A DNA stretch of 47,558 nucleotides from CAZKFA01 sp964551925 (GTDB lineage Bacteria; Cyanobacteriota; Vampirovibrionia; LMEP-6097), in assembly GCA_964551925.1 (NCBI GenBank), contig CAZKFA010000014.1, forward strand, positions 1-47,558, read 5' to 3'. A program made the position numbers and the translations under genes. Position 1 is the stretch's first letter, and every line of letters starts with the position of its first letter. A model generated the notes under the pieces. That model made no database searches. It saw only the letters and a list, made by a program, of their open reading frames with translations, and was not told the origin of the DNA. This document shows, one piece after another, positions 8,748 to 17,535 of the stretch.

Positions 8748-9611
8748 CTATTCAAGACTAGCTGGGCCAAATTTCAACTTCCGCCAATCATTAATAAGTA
8801 ACTCTGAGACTCTCAGTAAATCAGCCTCTCCTTTGTCGAGGAGAACTCGAGCTTTAGCAATCGCAATCAAAAGCTCATCAGCACCAGGTTCTAAACCAAC
8901 ACCATAACTATCCGAGAGTACTTGAGGATCAAGCATACTAAGCAAATATTTAGCTACCTCATAAGACTCAAAAGCCTTATCTCCTAAACACTGACAGAGA
9001 GCGAGTTTCATAGCTTGCTCAGCAGAATATAACTTAGGTGGAATGATACCAGGTGTATCTAATAACTTGATATTTAGTTTCGATTTTATATCAACCCACT
9101 GCTGTTGTTTTGTTACACCAGGACGATTTTCAACTTTGGTCTTCTTGGCGCGCGCCAGAAGATTAATAAGTGACGACTTGCCAACATTTGGATAGCCGAC
9201 GACAACTATCTTTGTTGGACGCGCCACGCCAACTTTCGTATATTTGGCACTAATATGCTTGACTTCATTTTCAATAGCAGCAGTCAATGCTCGTAAACCA
9301 GACTTAGATTTAATATCAATCGCAAAAACTTTAGATAAATAATTTGGACTATCAGCATACTGATCTTCAAGATCAGCAATTGCTCGTTTCAGCTTCTGTG
9401 GGTCCGCAAGATCAAGCTTGCTCATTACTACAATAATTTTCTTAGAACCCGCCCACTTGTCCAAATCCTTATGGGCACTGGAAAATGGGATACGAGCATC
9501 ACGCAACTCAATAACTAAATCAATCAACTTAAGCTTAGCTCGAAGCTCTTTCTCTGCCTTGGCTATATGTCCTGGATACCAGGAAAACTTCTTGAGTAAA
9601 GTGGATTCCAT
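8748..9611 (-). CDS. rbgA: Ribosome biogenesis GTPase RbgA (YlqF)
   Basis: A circularly permuted GTPase of 287 residues that assists late 50S subunit assembly. The motif order shows the permutation: the G4-like MSKLDL (about 63) comes first, then the P-loop GYPNVGKSSLIN (about 138) and DTPGI (about 185). The N-terminal FSWYPGHIAKAEKEL and the ELRDARIPFSS segment are typical of the family. It starts 10 bases after the ribBA stop and lacks a clear ribosome binding site, so it is probably transcribed with ribBA. The downstream secG has its own promoter. Confidence 0.93.
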   Translation of the reverse strand: MESTLLKKFSWYPGHIAKAEKELRAKLKLIDLVIELRDARIPFSSAHKDLDKWAGSKKIIVVMSKLDLADPQKLKRAIADLEDQYADSPNYLSKVFAIDIKSKSGLRALTAAIENEVKHISAKYTKVGVARPTKIVVVGYPNVGKSSLINLLARAKKTKVENRPGVTKQQQWVDIKSKLNIKLLDTPGIIPPKLYSAEQAMKLALCQCLGDKAFESYEVAKYLLSMLDPQVLSDSYGVGLEPGADELLIAIAKARVLLDKGEADLLRVSELLINDWRKLKFGPASLE

Positions 9612-9621
9612 AGAATATAAC

Positions 9622-10845
9622 TTAGAGCAAATGTCCTAGTTTATTTTTCTTAGTGCCAAGATATTTATGATTGTGTTTATGAGCAGTTGTCTTAATTGGC
9701 ACACGCTCTATGATTTCCAAACCATAACCTTCGATACCGTATATTTTCTTTGGGTTATTAGTAAGCAAACGAATCTTATGCAAACCTAGGTCCGTAAGTA
9801 TCTGAGCACCAACTCCAAACGTTCTCAAATCAGCCGGGAAACCCAATTTGTGATTGGCTTCTACTGTATCATGCCCTTGATCCTGCAATTGATAGGCTTT
9901 CAATTTATTGAGCAGACCAATACCACGACCCTCTTGACGCAAATAAACTAGAACTCCAACGCCTTCTTCTTTGATTTGCTGTAAAGAATTGTGCAATTGA
10001 TCGCCACAATCACAGCGCAAACTTGCGAATAAATCACCAGTCAAACACTCGCTATGCATACGCACCAAAATTGACTGATCTTGAACCTGCGTTAAATCTC
10101 CAAGCACCAAAGCTACATGCTCTTTAGCTGATAAAAAGTCTTTGTATCCATAAATCCTAAAATCCTCATCAAACTTAGTCGGCAAATCAACTTCAACAAC
10201 TCTGTGTACAAATCTTTCGTTCTTCAATCTATAAGCAACCAAATCAGCAATAGTAATGAATTTGAAACCATGCTCCTTAGCAAACTCATACAAATCATCT
10301 CTACGAGCCATCTCACCATCATCTTTAAGAATCTCACAAATCACACCAGCTTCCTTACAACCAGCCAGACGAGCTAAATCTACAGCGGCTTCAGTATGAC
10401 CGACGCGCTTCAATACTCCACCCTGAACGGCTTTTAAGGGGAAAATATGCCCAGGTCTTCTAAGATCACTTGGCTTGGTATCTTCAGCTATTGCAACCTG
10501 AATAGTCTTAGCTCTATCAGACGCACTAATACCAGTACTAGTACCAAACTTAGGATCAGCATCAATGCTAATAGTAAAAGCAGTGCTCATTGTATCGTTA
10601 CTCAGATCTACCATCTCACCAAGCTCAAGAGCTTCGGCTCTATCTTTATCCAAAGCTAGACAAATCAATCCACGGCCAAATTTGGTCATAAAATTAACCA
10701 TCTCAGCAGTAATTTTCTCGGCAGCACAAATCAGATCACCTTCGTTCTCACGATCACTATCATCAGCAACTATGACAAACTTACCAGCTCTAATATCAGC
10801 AATAGCCTCTTCAATGGTATTGAATTTAATTGAGGATTCAGCCAT
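9622..10845 (-). CDS. ribBA: Bifunctional 3,4-dihydroxy-2-butanone-4-phosphate synthase / GTP cyclohydrolase II
   Basis: A 407-residue fusion that makes both precursors of riboflavin. Residues about 1-205 are the RibB domain (DDSDRENEGDL, GRGLICLAL, RRPGHIFPL, HTEAAVDLARLAG). Residues about 210-405 are the RibA domain with zinc-binding CLTGDLFASLRCDCG and YLRQEGRGIGLLNKL. The fusion is common in cyanobacteria and many other bacteria. The promoter is TGC-TATACT, 7 bases before the ATG, predicting a leaderless message. RibD, the next pathway enzyme, is at 30020-31093; the two are not in one operon. Confidence 0.97.
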   Translation of the reverse strand: MAESSIKFNTIEEAIADIRAGKFVIVADDSDRENEGDLICAAEKITAEMVNFMTKFGRGLICLALDKDRAEALELGEMVDLSNDTMSTAFTISIDADPKFGTSTGISASDRAKTIQVAIAEDTKPSDLRRPGHIFPLKAVQGGVLKRVGHTEAAVDLARLAGCKEAGVICEILKDDGEMARRDDLYEFAKEHGFKFITIADLVAYRLKNERFVHRVVEVDLPTKFDEDFRIYGYKDFLSAKEHVALVLGDLTQVQDQSILVRMHSECLTGDLFASLRCDCGDQLHNSLQQIKEEGVGVLVYLRQEGRGIGLLNKLKAYQLQDQGHDTVEANHKLGFPADLRTFGVGAQILTDLGLHKIRLLTNNPKKIYGIEGYGLEIIERVPIKTTAHKHNHKYLGTKKNKLGHLL

Positions 10846-10852
10846 GCTAATA

Positions 10853-10858
10853 AGTATA
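10853..10858 (-). promoter_or_regulatory. Extended -10 of ribBA
   Basis: TGC-TATACT on the minus strand ends 7 bases before the ATG at 10845. No Shine-Dalgarno and no FMN-riboswitch-like leader is present. Confidence 0.75.
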
Positions 10859-10903
10859 GCAAATTGGCTATTTTTCAGCGATTTGGCAGAGAATCAGGGC
10901 ATC

Positions 10904-10936
10904 CTTAACCGAAACTTAACCTAAATTTGATTTAAT
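10904..10936 (+). promoter_or_regulatory. Pho-box-like direct repeat and -10 box, site 1
   Basis: CTTAACC (10904) and CTTAACC (10915) are spaced 11 bp apart. Nine bases later comes TTTAAT (10931-10936), preceded by TGA. The same geometry recurs at 11164 and, on the minus strand, at 24084. An 11-bp direct repeat overlapping the -35 position is typical of PhoB/OmpR-family activator sites. Confidence 0.6.
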
Positions 10937-10963
10937 AGTGACACAAGGAAAGGATCCAATATT

Positions 10964-11149
10964 ATGCCAGGATTAGAATCTTCACCATTAAACAGCGCTA
11001 TGTGGAAAAATGCAAGCCCAAATGACCCGTTAAACCCCAGAAAAATTATTGCTCCCGAAGATTTATCAGAAGAATCGCGCAATCCTTTTATAAAGGAAAC
11101 CAAATTAGGACCAAGCTTTGACCCCAATAATAAGCAAAAAGATTCATAA
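10964..11149 (+). CDS. Small hydrophilic protein of unknown function (61 aa)
   Basis: I do not recognise a family. The product is short, rich in Pro, Asn, Ser and charged residues, and has no hydrophobic segment, so it looks disordered and cytoplasmic. Support for a real gene comes from its setting. A Pho-box-like promoter lies 28 bases upstream, and a purine-rich ribosome binding site (AAGGAAAGGA) ends 9 bases before the ATG. The predicted leader is about 20 bases, so unlike its neighbours it uses a Shine-Dalgarno. It is followed by a second gene with the same kind of promoter. A longer reading frame on the opposite strand covers the locus but has no start signals. Confidence 0.6.
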   Translation: MPGLESSPLNSAMWKNASPNDPLNPRKIIAPEDLSEESRNPFIKETKLGPSFDPNNKQKDS

Positions 11150-11163
11150 AAATTAATCTCTTT

Positions 11164-11196
11164 CTTAACCAAAGCTTAATACAAAAATGATTTTAT
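11164..11196 (+). promoter_or_regulatory. Pho-box-like direct repeat and -10 box, site 2
   Basis: CTTAACC (11164) and CTTAATA (11175) are 11 bp apart. Nine bases after the second repeat is TTTTAT (11191-11196), again preceded by TGA, and 6 bases later the ATG at 11203. Confidence 0.6.
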
Positions 11197-11202
11197 AACA
11201 AC

Positions 11203-11517
11203 ATGGAACCAAACATCAGCAGCAGAATAGAAGCCAAACTCAGTAGTGATGATATCAATCTACAAGTGGAATTAGTAACAGGTTTCTTTGAGACTTATGC
11301 TGATGATGAGAAGCTGAGCTTCTATCAATCTATGGTACTTGATTTGTACAGAGCGATCACTTGTTTTCGCATGTATGATAGCATCGATGAGTTCCTAGAA
11401 CTCAATCCAGAATTACAAGACTGTAAAGATGATATCAATGAATTGTGGAAAGAATTTAGCAAACTCACTCAAGAAGAGGTTGCTGAGATCTCTTTAGAAC
11501 TATTACAAGAAATTTAA
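11203..11517 (+). CDS. Small acidic helical protein of unknown function (104 aa)
   Basis: I recognise no family. The product is acidic, with Leu/Glu-rich segments that look helical (IDEFLELNPELQD, EEVAEISLELLQEI) and no signal peptide or membrane segment, so it is probably cytoplasmic. It has two cysteines (in ITCFRM and LQDCKDD). The ATG lies 6 bases after a TTTTAT -10 box that is 9 bases downstream of a CTTAACC/CTTAATA pair, so it should be leaderless and co-regulated with the 61-residue gene before it. The message probably ends before the convergent tRNA-Met. Confidence 0.7.
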   Translation: MEPNISSRIEAKLSSDDINLQVELVTGFFETYADDEKLSFYQSMVLDLYRAITCFRMYDSIDEFLELNPELQDCKDDINELWKEFSKLTQEEVAEISLELLQEI

Positions 11518-11532
11518 TTAAAACAAAAGTCA

Positions 11533-11547
11533 AACTGCGGAGCAGTT
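11533..11547 (-). terminator. Possible terminator between the 11203 gene and tRNA-Met
   Basis: AACTGC-GGA-GCAGTT is a 6-bp hairpin. On the minus strand, downstream of tRNA-Met, it is followed by a T-rich stretch (TGACTTTTGTTTT). The short stem makes this uncertain. Confidence 0.35.
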
Positions 11548-11573
11548 CAAATCATTGTTACTAATGTTAAAAA

Positions 11574-11650
11574 TGGTAGCTGGAGGCAGATTTGAACTGC
11601 CGACCTGTGGGTTATGAATCCACCGCTCTCACCAACTGAGCTACCCAGCC
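11574..11650 (-). tRNA. tRNA with CAU anticodon (Met, or Ile after modification)
   Basis: A 77-base cloverleaf on the minus strand. The acceptor GGCTGGG pairs with TCCAGCT using G-U ends, the D arm is GCTC...GAGC, the anticodon loop is TTCATAA, the T arm is GGCAG-TTCAAAT-CTGCC, and the 3' CCA is encoded. The D arm and first base do not look like initiator tRNA. Elongator Met is the default call. An Ile-CAU (lysidine) tRNA cannot be excluded by eye. Confidence 0.9.
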
Positions 11651-11718
11651 AATTAACCAAAGACCATATTCGCATGGCTACTGATTAAAAGCAATGTTTT
11701 TTAGAATTTTTAAGTTTT

Positions 11719-14700
11719 CTACGACAAAACCAAAACTGGTTTTGCCGTATTTTTATTTGCTAATTGTTTTTGAATAGCTTTATCATTCAGCCAAGTATGC
11801 TTAATGCCCAAATATGGTGGCATCGATTTAAATTGATTTAGCAAATAAAGCAGGCGATTTTTAGCTTCATATTGCCCCGGAAAAGCCTCAACATCATTGC
11901 GAATACCTGTCTCTAATCTCAAAATAACTGAGCTAGTCAGTACTTGTTTAAAAGCTTGGAAATATTTCTGTATCGCAACTTGCTCTGTTTTTGATTGCCC
12001 CTGCATAAATATATCCAACATAACAGGTATCGTCTCACTACTACCTGCTGGCTTAACAGCCTCAGCTAAATCCTGAGCTTTCTCCAAAAACTTAGTTAAT
12101 GAAGTAATTGCTTCTTGATCATTATCATTAATTACAAGCACAGAAGTTTTTGGATCATGATGTTTACCAAGTATGTCACCAGCAGACTTACCAAGATCAG
12201 TTAATAAATTCTGCTTTAACCTGGTCATCAAATTAGCATCATGACGAGAACGAACGAAATCAACAACCAAGGTGCTATCGACCTTCGACAAATCATTCAA
12301 TACATTAGCTAAACCTCTCAATAAAGGCTTAGCTGGAGTCTTATGCAATTCATTAATCTTAAGTGTAGCTTTATCACGAGCAGTAGGATTATCAGCAAAA
12401 ATTTTCTCTACACGAGCATACGCCCCAATTAACTCCGCCAGAGGAATTGGACACGGGCGCCCATGAATATAATCATCCACCTTAGAATCCAAATCATCAC
12501 ATAAGGATTTGATTATGCCTTGACGTCCATTAGTACTTGGGAAATTACCATGCTCACTTTGTCCAAGAGCCTGCAACTCCCATTTCTTATATAGTACACC
12601 TGGTACTTTTTGATACTGTTGTAAGTCCTGCCTGATTAATACCTTTAAGATATCGATCCTAGCTTCTAATGAAGGCATATCATTACTTCGCTCTGGTGCA
12701 AATTTAATTAAATTATAGAATAATAAACTAGCTAAATTAACGTGCTTAGCTTTAGTTGTAGCATTACCATGAACCATACCACCACGTCTAGAAACCAATC
12801 CTAGAGAGTCTTCCAAGAAATCAATAATCAACTCTGAATCCAATTTCAATTCTACACCATCAGCCATCAGAGTATGCATTTTATTGTAGACTTTAACTGC
12901 AAAGTCATTTGGTCGTTTGGGGGCAATCAATCTTCGCCCTTGATCATCATATACAGTTAATTCGTTCTTTAAATATCTAATCAATGTTTTCAAACGATCT
13001 ACTGTAATTGGAGCTAACGAGCTGCCTTCCTCATGCTGCAAATAGGAAAATAAATTACTAAACAAATCAAGCATCAAGGCAGCAACACCAACATCGGTCA
13101 AGTCACTTACCATATCTAGCAACTTGCCTCCAGACTCTTGCATTTGATAACGCTCGAAGAAATCTTCTACTGCAAATAATCCTATTTGATGTAATTCTTT
13201 ACCAAGCTTAGACATTTCTAAAATAATCTCTGCTGTTGATAGCTCCTGAGTATTGGTACGAATCATTGATTGATAAAAAGCTTTACGCTCCTTATATAAA
13301 TCCGCCATCCAAGGAATTGTTTCAAAATCTTTAGACATAGTAGATTGGTATTTAGTACCATAGCGTTGATTAACTACTACATCCATCGCTGCAGCCAAGG
13401 AAACTTCCACAATTAGCCGCCTGAATTGCTTTTGAGAATGATTATCACTACCCATTAAATCAACAAGTTTACGACTTGGTGGTTTACTGCCAAGTATAGA
13501 ATCATCAGAAAGAGTACCAAGCAATTGCGAAACAGAACTCTCTCTGGAACTCAAATCCTGCACCCCATAAATCTGCGCACAATTATCTGCTTCATCCTCC
13601 GGATTCAATCCCAATTGTTGTAACAGCGGATCAGTACCAAGCTTTGAAATAGCTTCCAACATATTAACTTCTACAACATTGGCATCTGAAAGAAACTTCC
13701 TTAAATTACGATCATTGAAATTAGTTATATTCGTGGATTCTAGTTTTTCAAGAGTTAACCGTTCATCATTACAAAGCTGGAAATTTTCTATAGTATTAGT
13801 AATCAAAGCTTGTGTTACATCATGAGTAATTGCTGGATCAAACAAATGTGCCTCAGAGGATTTGAGCTTACCATGCTCGTAATTAAGCAATACCGCTCCT
13901 TGAGTAGCATTTTGCAAATTAGACAAAACCTGCAAGGTGAAATGCAAGGATTGATCAGAGCCTTTAGGTAAAACCTTAGTAGCAGCTTTAAAACTCTCTA
14001 TAACTGATTTAGAATGCATTCCAAATTTTGAGGCTAGGTACAAATTACGCAAATAAGTACGTGAGGACTTATCAATAACAGCCCTAAGATCCACTACCTG
14101 ATTAGCTTCTGTAGTAATTGGGATTTGTGGTAAAACTTTATAGCTGTCACGTATTGACTCTAGAGCAACTCGTGCTAGCTGCTTACTTAAATCTCTACTA
14201 ACAACTAAAGCTTTTGCGATATCTAAATCATTGCAATGATGAAGTTCTAAAGTCTTCTGCAAGACTGCATTATTAACATCAAGAATTAAATCATGAGCTT
14301 GCCTATAAAATAAATTATATAAATCGATATAAGTCTTAGCATCTAATGTGTTTGCGTTATTTAAAATTATAAGTTTCTGTTGAAACAAAGCAACCAGGGT
14401 ATTCATCAATTTACGTGCTTCTGTTGTAAGCAAGCTTGGCTTAAAATCAACCATCGACTGCTCATCAGTTCCAGTTTTGATAATCTTAGATTGAATGTCC
14501 CTCAAAGCTTCTGGATAATGTTCAAAAGCTGCTGATTTATGCTCTTTAACAATTTGAGCAATTGACTCAGTGCCCAAAGTCTTAGGTTTAGGCAGTGAGA
14601 CCTCAGGAGTCCCCGCAGTCTCTTGATGCATAATTAAAGGTCTTGGTATTTCTGCAACTGGACTAGCATCAGCATATTGCTTTAGGTATGGAACATACCC

Positions 14701-14739
14701 CAAAATTGATTGAAAAACTTTTGCTACTGGTCCTGCCAT
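11719..14739 (-). CDS. Large helical protein of unknown function (1006 aa)
   Basis: I recognise no domain. The product is long, mostly helical in character (regular Leu/Ile spacing, many Lys, Glu and Gln) and without signal peptide or convincing membrane segment. It contains several cysteines (e.g. HHCNDLD, DNCAQI, GRPCPIPL), so it is likely cytoplasmic. The N-terminal 70 residues are proline-rich. No repeats are obvious. It is divergent from lpxC, and the two promoters lie within 25 bases of each other. Its TGC-TATAAT box is 20 bases from the ATG, leaving a short leader with a weak AGG ribosome binding site. It is probably a lineage-restricted structural or scaffold protein, but that is a guess. 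Confidence 0.8.
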   Translation of the reverse strand: MAGPVAKVFQSILGYVPYLKQYADASPVAEIPRPLIMHQETAGTPEVSLPKPKTLGTESIAQIVKEHKSAAFEHYPEALRDIQSKIIKTGTDEQSMVDFKPSLLTTEARKLMNTLVALFQQKLIILNNANTLDAKTYIDLYNLFYRQAHDLILDVNNAVLQKTLELHHCNDLDIAKALVVSRDLSKQLARVALESIRDSYKVLPQIPITTEANQVVDLRAVIDKSSRTYLRNLYLASKFGMHSKSVIESFKAATKVLPKGSDQSLHFTLQVLSNLQNATQGAVLLNYEHGKLKSSEAHLFDPAITHDVTQALITNTIENFQLCNDERLTLEKLESTNITNFNDRNLRKFLSDANVVEVNMLEAISKLGTDPLLQQLGLNPEDEADNCAQIYGVQDLSSRESSVSQLLGTLSDDSILGSKPPSRKLVDLMGSDNHSQKQFRRLIVEVSLAAAMDVVVNQRYGTKYQSTMSKDFETIPWMADLYKERKAFYQSMIRTNTQELSTAEIILEMSKLGKELHQIGLFAVEDFFERYQMQESGGKLLDMVSDLTDVGVAALMLDLFSNLFSYLQHEEGSSLAPITVDRLKTLIRYLKNELTVYDDQGRRLIAPKRPNDFAVKVYNKMHTLMADGVELKLDSELIIDFLEDSLGLVSRRGGMVHGNATTKAKHVNLASLLFYNLIKFAPERSNDMPSLEARIDILKVLIRQDLQQYQKVPGVLYKKWELQALGQSEHGNFPSTNGRQGIIKSLCDDLDSKVDDYIHGRPCPIPLAELIGAYARVEKIFADNPTARDKATLKINELHKTPAKPLLRGLANVLNDLSKVDSTLVVDFVRSRHDANLMTRLKQNLLTDLGKSAGDILGKHHDPKTSVLVINDNDQEAITSLTKFLEKAQDLAEAVKPAGSSETIPVMLDIFMQGQSKTEQVAIQKYFQAFKQVLTSSVILRLETGIRNDVEAFPGQYEAKNRLLYLLNQFKSMPPYLGIKHTWLNDKAIQKQLANKNTAKPVLVLS

Positions 14740-14759
14740 CCAAATACCTATTAATACCG

Positions 14760-14765
14760 ATTATA
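14760..14765 (-). promoter_or_regulatory. Extended -10 of the 1006-residue gene
   Basis: TGC-TATAAT on the minus strand, 20 bases before the ATG at 14739. The expected leader is about 13 bases with AGG 8-9 bases before the start. Confidence 0.65.
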
Positions 14766-14775
14766 GCAAATTTGT

Positions 14776-14781
14776 TATACT
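14776..14781 (+). promoter_or_regulatory. Candidate extended -10 of lpxC
   Basis: TGT-TATACT would give a leader of about 65 bases to the ATG at 14855. A second candidate, TGC-TAAATT at 14829-14834, is 20 bases from that ATG and would give a leader of about 13 bases carrying AAGG. Confidence 0.45.
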
Positions 14782-14854
14782 AATTGCAGTTTTCAGAAGA
14801 ATTCTGTTTATTTTGAATGGAATTATGCTAAATTGGTCTCATAAGGTCAGTTTT

Positions 14855-15667
14855 ATGAACAAAAGTACCTATATCTTAGAAGAAAAGGGTATTATATCAA
14901 GGAAGCCCATTAAGGCTGAGATCACAAGTAACCAGAGTCTTGGTATTCGCTTCCAGCTCCCAAACTTGAAGTTCGTTTCTGTTTGTCTTCAAAACTTACA
15001 AAGCACCCAGCGCAATACCGTACTTGGCGATGCTGACGATATGGTTTGTTTGGTTGAACATTTCTTAGCAGCAGCGGCTTTAACTAACTTAAATAATATC
15101 GATGTCAAGCTCAATGAAACTGAATTACCTTTTGGTGATGGTTCCAGTCAATTTTGGATAGATTATTTTTTTACAAGCGGCTTATCACAAATCAATAATG
15201 ACAAGCCGAAATCTGAAGATTATGGATCAAGACTTACAATTAATCATTCTATAAAAATTACTGATGATAATGATCCAACACGTTATATAGAAATCAAACC
15301 AAGTAATAATTTCAGCGCAAATTACAGATTAGAACAAGCCCCACCAATTGGTAAACAAGAATTCACCTGGGTCTTAGGAGTTAATGCAATCAGTGACGTC
15401 TCTAAAGCACGAACTTTCAGCAGCAAAGCAGAGAACGCAATGCTAGGTCTAGATGGCTGGGTCTTAGGATACGATCACGAAGGCTTCGATCAAAAATTAT
15501 ATTTTGATAATGAGCCAGCAAGGCACAAGGTCTTAGATCTACTCGGAGATTTAATGCTATTAGGAATTAATCCCTTACGGCTAAATGTTAATATTACTAG
15601 TGTCAAAGGCGGACACAGCTTGAATGCTAAAGCAACTGAAGCTTTACTAAAAGAAATCATACAATGA
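14855..15667 (+). CDS. lpxC: UDP-3-O-acyl-N-acetylglucosamine deacetylase LpxC
   Basis: The committed, zinc-dependent step of lipid A synthesis, 270 residues from this ATG. The zinc ligands and base are visible: His in CLVEHFLAAAALT, His and Asp in ARHKVLDLLGDLMLLG, and His in KGGHSLNA. The FGDGSS and SKARTF motifs also fit. The ATG at 14855 is preferred over TTG at 14813 because an AAGG precedes it and the N-terminus then has normal length. Its presence argues for an outer membrane. The stop overlaps the start of the next gene (ATGA at 15664), implying coupled translation. Confidence 0.93.
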   Translation: MNKSTYILEEKGIISRKPIKAEITSNQSLGIRFQLPNLKFVSVCLQNLQSTQRNTVLGDADDMVCLVEHFLAAAALTNLNNIDVKLNETELPFGDGSSQFWIDYFFTSGLSQINNDKPKSEDYGSRLTINHSIKITDDNDPTRYIEIKPSNNFSANYRLEQAPPIGKQEFTWVLGVNAISDVSKARTFSSKAENAMLGLDGWVLGYDHEGFDQKLYFDNEPARHKVLDLLGDLMLLGINPLRLNVNITSVKGGHSLNAKATEALLKEIIQ

Positions 15668-16380
15668 GAAGACTTGCTCTTATACTCTTAAATCTTATCT
15701 GCCTACAAAGCTCTCTAGCAGAGGATTTCGTAATTAAAATCGACTCTCCAGAATTACCTAAAATAGCTGCTTTTGAATTCAATATCTCATTTGACCCCAA
15801 AGGATCCTTCACTATTGATGATTCAATAGAAGTTGTGGACAAAAATAACAATAAAGTTCCAGTGTTATTTAAATTTGCAGATGTCGACAACTCACTAATC
15901 AGAGTATTTTTATCTGATGGCTTCAATGGCAACACACTCTCCGTATTAGGACAATTCAAACGCGTCAATTATCGTGGAGAAGTGAGTTTAGCAGTAGCTA
16001 GTGTCAATATCATCCCAAACTTTGGACAAGAGGTTGATAAAACTAATATCAAAAGTCGAATTGAAATTAACAAAGACAATAATATTTTACCGTACATGGG
16101 TATTAGCAAAGCGACCTTACTTGGTCCTACAGAAAGAATTTTTGCCGACAAATTATTCATATCAATTGGCAAGATCGAGACTTATGGTTTCAAACTTGGT
16201 CGCCGTATTGTTAAAGCCAAAATCAATGGTCAAGACGCCGAGATCTACGATAATGTCATTATCGGCAGCAATCTAAAACTCAATCCTGAAACAAATCACA
16301 ATGAACTTGATGTCATACTCGAACTAGAGGTAGATAATCAAACCATCAGCAAAAAAGTCGGTACTATTAAATTGATTTAG
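15664..16380 (+). CDS. Exported protein with cohesin-like N-terminal domain
   Basis: A 238-residue protein with a signal peptide (1-19, RRLALILLNLICLQSSLA). Residues about 25-115 resemble a cohesin-type beta sandwich: an AAFEFNISFDP strand pair, a later LIRVFLSDG, then GNTLSVLGQFKRVNYRGE and VSLAVASVNI. The second half (about 125-238) is also beta-rich and looks like another Ig-like domain, but I cannot name it. No catalytic motif is visible. It begins within the lpxC stop (ATGA), so it is translated with lpxC, which suggests an envelope location. Family assignment is by eye and moderate at best; a generic Ig-like secreted protein is the alternative. Confidence 0.6.
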   Translation: MRRLALILLNLICLQSSLAEDFVIKIDSPELPKIAAFEFNISFDPKGSFTIDDSIEVVDKNNNKVPVLFKFADVDNSLIRVFLSDGFNGNTLSVLGQFKRVNYRGEVSLAVASVNIIPNFGQEVDKTNIKSRIEINKDNNILPYMGISKATLLGPTERIFADKLFISIGKIETYGFKLGRRIVKAKINGQDAEIYDNVIIGSNLKLNPETNHNELDVILELEVDNQTISKKVGTIKLI

Positions 16381-16382
16381 AA

Positions 16383-17411
16383 CTAAGCAGCAACTGGAAG
16401 CTTAGATCCAACTTTGATAGCTAGATCACACATTCTATTAGAATAACCATATTCATTGTCATACCAAGAAAGCACCTTAGCTTGCTTATCGCCAACAACC
16501 ATAGTCATCTCAGCATCTATAATTGAAGAATTTGGATTAGATGTGAAGTCAATAGACACCAAAGGTTCTTCAGTATAAGCCAAGATACCCTTTAGTTTGC
16601 CTTCAGCAGCAGACTTGAGAGCTGCATTGATTGACTCAACAGTAACCGTTGATTTGAATGTAAACACAATGTCAACTACAGAAACGTTAGGAGTAGGAAC
16701 TCTCATCGCAAAACCATTAAGCTTACCAGCCAAATGCGGTAACACCAAACCAATTGCCTTAGCAGCACCAGTAGTAGTAGGAATCATTGACTGACCTGCT
16801 GCTCTAGCACGTCTTGGATCGCTATGTGCGTTGTCAAGTAATCTTTGATCAGAAGTATAAGAGTGAATCGTTGTCATAATCCCAGTCTCAACTCCAAACT
16901 TCTCATCCAAAACCTTAGTAAGAGGTGCTAAACAATTTGTAGTACAGCTGGCATTAGAAATAATATGATGCTTAGCTGGATCATATTTATCATCATTAAC
17001 ACCCATCACTACAGTTAAATCTTCATTCTTAGCAGGTGCAGAAATTAGAACTTTCTTCGCTCCGCCATCTAAGTGAGCTTTAGCCTTCACGCCATCAGTA
17101 AAAACACCAGAACATTCAAGAACTATATCTACACCAAGCTTGTCCCAACCAATTTGTGCGGGATTAAATTCTTTAAGGAATTTCGTAGTTCTACCATCAA
17201 CAGTAATACTTGTATCAGTAGCACTAACTTCGCCATTATAACCACCTAACACGCTATCGTACTTAATCAAGTGTGCTGAAATCTTAGGATCTGAAACCGG
17301 GTCATTGATTGCCAATACCTCCAACTTATCAGAAAAATTTTCATTCAACGTTCTAAAAACATTACGTCCTATTCTGCCGAAACCATTAATACCAACTTTA
17401 ATTTTTGCCAT
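16383..17411 (-). CDS. gap: Glyceraldehyde-3-phosphate dehydrogenase, type I
   Basis: A 342-residue NAD(P)-dependent glycolytic or gluconeogenic enzyme. The N-terminal nucleotide fold is INGFGRIGRNVFR, the catalytic cysteine is in SNASCTTNCLAP (about 152), and the NAD-facing C-terminal motif is SWYDNEYGYSNR. The residue after strand 2 is Asp (AINDP), which usually goes with NAD preference. It ends 2 bases from the convergent cohesin-like gene. The promoter TGC-TATAAT lies exactly 7 bases before the ATG, one of the cleanest leaderless starts here. Confidence 0.98.
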   Translation of the reverse strand: MAKIKVGINGFGRIGRNVFRTLNENFSDKLEVLAINDPVSDPKISAHLIKYDSVLGGYNGEVSATDTSITVDGRTTKFLKEFNPAQIGWDKLGVDIVLECSGVFTDGVKAKAHLDGGAKKVLISAPAKNEDLTVVMGVNDDKYDPAKHHIISNASCTTNCLAPLTKVLDEKFGVETGIMTTIHSYTSDQRLLDNAHSDPRRARAAGQSMIPTTTGAAKAIGLVLPHLAGKLNGFAMRVPTPNVSVVDIVFTFKSTVTVESINAALKSAAEGKLKGILAYTEEPLVSIDFTSNPNSSIIDAEMTMVVGDKQAKVLSWYDNEYGYSNRMCDLAIKVGSKLPVAA

Positions 17412-17418
17412 GCAGATG

Positions 17419-17424
17419 ATTATA
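17419..17424 (-). promoter_or_regulatory. Extended -10 of gap
   Basis: TGC-TATAAT, 7 bases before the ATG at 17411, no ribosome binding site. Confidence 0.8.
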
Positions 17425-17521
17425 GCAAATAAATTACAGACTTGATACTACATAATATTTTAAGGATTAAGCAACCTATGTTATCGAAACTTTGTTGCGA
17501 AACAGGTCTAGTGCTGCATGC

Positions 17522-17527
17522 TATCAT
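17522..17527 (+). promoter_or_regulatory. Extended -10 of the first SPFH gene
   Basis: TGC-TATCAT, 8 bases before the ATG at 17536, no ribosome binding site. Confidence 0.65.
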
Positions 17528-17535
17528 AAATCCTC

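Noticed and set aside
10921..11172. 83-codon frame on the minus strand over the 61-residue gene
   Set aside because: No promoter or ribosome binding site on that strand, and it spans the Pho-like box. The plus-strand gene has both signals.
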